Positions 4,626 through 5,255 of a DNA stretch of 5,255 bases are shown piece after piece. This DNA is from Chloroflexota bacterium (GTDB lineage: Bacteria; Chloroflexota; Dehalococcoidia; SAR202; UBA11138). Position numbers and translations under genes: made by a program. Each line of letters begins with the position of its first letter. Position 1 is the stretch's first letter. The stretch spans positions 1 to 5,255 of the forward strand of contig JADFHV010000173.1 of assembly GCA_022566975.1 (NCBI GenBank), written 5' to 3'. Below the pieces are notes generated by a model that ran no database searches, had not been told where the DNA came from, and was given only the letters and a program-made list of their open reading frames with translations.

Positions 4626-4653
4626 TATTTAAGACTAATATAAGAAAAGTCAA
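4626..4653 (-). promoter_or_regulatory. Promoter for the double zinc-ribbon gene
   Basis: On the minus strand TTGACT (4653-4648) is followed by 16 bases and TAAATA (4631-4626), in an AT-rich block. An 18-base spacing to AATAAT is an alternative -10. Transcription from here would leave a leader of about 210 bases before the GTG at 4406. Confidence 0.5.
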
Positions 4654-4748
4654 GCCCTCTCGGTGGCGGTATTGCGGAGATTTAGACGGACGATGCCGGT
4701 GTTAGGCGGTCCTTCGAGGGCCCAGAAGAACGGACCGAGCTGATCTAA

Positions 4749-4777
4749 TTCTTAGAAAAGTTTGAAATCTGTGACAA
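4749..4777 (-). promoter_or_regulatory. Second, weaker promoter candidate
   Basis: On the minus strand TTGTCA (4777-4772) is followed by 17 bases and TAAGAA (4754-4749). The -35 is near consensus, the -10 poor. It points the same way as the promoter at 4626-4653 and could be a distal start for the same gene. Confidence 0.3.
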
Positions 4778-4838
4778 GCGTGATGGCGTCTTGGGAAGGC
4801 GCTGGGGGTTACATCGAACATGACGGTACGGGGTGTCG

Positions 4839-5177
4839 CTAGACCTGCCCATATGGACACCAGGGTAGGAGTTTCTGTAGCAGTCGACGGGGGTCTGGCA
4901 CCGAGCCGGCCCTCTCGCACTCTTCGAGGTAGACGATGGCTCTGGGAGTCGTGAGAACGTAGATCCCGGCCTTAGTCAGCATGCGAGGGAAGTCGATGGG
5001 GGCCGGAGGCGCGGTGTGGCGCTCCAGCGCTAGCTGCCACCGGTCGGCCAAGTCATGCGCCACGGCCTGAACACCCAGCTCGGTCCGCTCCCGTACCAGC
5101 TTTCGCTCCATGCTCCTTAGTGTGTGTCTCAACGGATGGGATTTCTGGACGCCGACAGGTGCAGGGCATGACAACAT
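4839..5177 (-). CDS. Protein of unknown function, 112 residues
   Basis: I do not recognise this family. The start at ATG 5177 is backed by GAGGTGA (5190-5184), complementary to the 16S rRNA tail and six bases away. A second ATG at 5111 (residue 23) has AAGGAG before it, but only one base away. Residues 1-22 look irregular. Residues 23-56 look helical and charged (MERKLVRERTELGVQ, HDLADRWQLALERH), and a proline break APPAPIDFP (56-64) follows. Then comes a hydrophobic block, MLTKAGIYVLTTPRAIVYLE (66-85), and a short basic C-terminus ending in PYGQV. It has no zinc motif, signal peptide or clear membrane segment. It starts 38 bases after the stop of the RidA-like gene on the same strand with no terminator between, so it probably shares its transcript. 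It may be a shortened remnant of a longer protein. Confidence 0.6.
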   Translation of the reverse strand: MLSCPAPVGVQKSHPLRHTLRSMERKLVRERTELGVQAVAHDLADRWQLALERHTAPPAPIDFPRMLTKAGIYVLTTPRAIVYLEECERAGSVPDPRRLLQKLLPWCPYGQV

Positions 5178-5183
5178 GTCTGG

Positions 5184-5190
5184 TCACCTC
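5184..5190 (-). promoter_or_regulatory. Ribosome binding site GAGGTGA
   Basis: Reads GAGGTGA on the minus strand, six bases before the ATG at 5177. It favours the longer start of the 112-residue protein over ATG 5111. Confidence 0.75.
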
Positions 5191-5215
5191 TGCTGGATGC
5201 AGGAATGCTGCCATA

Positions 5216-5255
5216 CTACTCGACGTAGGCGACGGCCTCGATCTCCAGCATGAAC
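5216..5255 (-). CDS. C-terminal end of a probable RidA/YjgF family protein
   Basis: Only the last 12 codons before a TAG (5218-5216) are inside the window: FMLEIEAVAYVE. RidA proteins, which deaminate reactive enamine/imine intermediates from pyridoxal phosphate enzymes, very often end in a strand of the form 'VEIEAIAY/V', and this matches well. The rest of the gene, including the catalytic arginine, lies beyond the right edge. The ending is short and other alpha/beta proteins can finish similarly, so the family is a suggestion. The unrecognised 112-residue gene follows 38 bases downstream. Confidence 0.45.
   Translation of the reverse strand, partial: FMLEIEAVAYVE

Larger units (their letters stand above)
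4407..4838. other. Non-coding promoter and leader region
   Basis: No convincing gene is seen on either strand. The right part (4620-4780) is markedly AT-rich against its surroundings and carries two minus-strand promoter candidates. The left part (4407-4619) would be a leader of about 210 bases for the double zinc-ribbon gene. It contains the palindrome CGGCGATCGCCG (4457-4468) and a hairpin with arms GCACGG/CCGTGC (about 4559-4579). A further inverted repeat pairs 4707-4712 with 4732-4737. A 24-residue GTG frame (4612-4538, minus) in the leader could be a small upstream ORF, but it lacks a ribosome binding site. Confidence 0.5.

Noticed and set aside
4702..4920. Minus-strand 72-codon frame
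   Set aside because: It overlaps the end of the 112-residue gene, has no good ribosome binding site and crosses the promoter region; the composition is Arg/Thr/Pro-rich.
1..5255. Transposase, CRISPR repeats, toxin-antitoxin or defence genes
   Set aside because: No matching motifs, terminal inverted repeats or regularly spaced direct repeats were seen on either strand.

Overview
GC-rich bacterial chromosomal sequence whose genes follow ordinary bacterial rules: Shine-Dalgarno sites, ATG/GTG/TTG starts and one textbook intrinsic terminator. The gene set is a PadR regulator with a HAAS-type membrane protein, a DegV lipid-binding protein, two CxxC zinc-ribbon proteins, a HisS/HisZ-like fragment and a RidA-like C-terminus. 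My impression is an environmental Chloroflexota/Dehalococcoidia-like genome, but this is inference from gene style; no marker gene is present to prove it.

Layout. (1) 1-526 is a broken region. A plus-strand C-terminal piece of a large, probably exported protein enters from the left edge and loses recognisable sequence near 317. From about 337 the DNA encodes, on the minus strand, only the first ~65 residues of a class II HisS/HisZ-like protein with its own ribosome binding site. The two partial genes meet tail to tail within about 20 bases. (2) 527-703 is a divergent intergenic region with a good sigma70-type promoter for padR; an inverted repeat of PadR-operator form lies between its -35 and -10 elements. 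(3) 704-2067 is a two-gene operon: PadR regulator, then a membrane protein with a HAAS-like N-terminal domain and about eight helices. (4) 2186-3061 is an intact DegV family gene on the same strand. (5) 3062-3517 is a convergent intergenic region rich in inverted repeats. It contains a 53-codon GTG-start reading frame (3352-3513) with convincing coding character, whose stop lies 4 bases from the converging stop of the next gene. (6) 3518-4406, minus strand, holds two zinc-ribbon proteins that share the pieces CPRCE and CLQCGY. They are separated by a perfect terminator, so they form two transcription units. (7) 4407-4838 has no convincing gene but carries the AT-rich promoters and a long leader for the larger zinc-ribbon gene. 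(8) 4839-5255, minus strand, holds an unrecognised 112-residue protein with an excellent ribosome binding site, directly downstream of a gene whose last 12 codons resemble RidA.

The parts that work together most clearly are the PadR/HAAS pair (a regulator and the membrane protein it probably controls) and the two related zinc-ribbon proteins. I found no CRISPR array, tRNA, rRNA, recognisable transposase or complete defence system. The items most worth a second look are the gene-to-gene breakpoint near 330, the overlooked 53-codon gene with its inverted-repeat-rich surroundings, and the zinc-ribbon pair.
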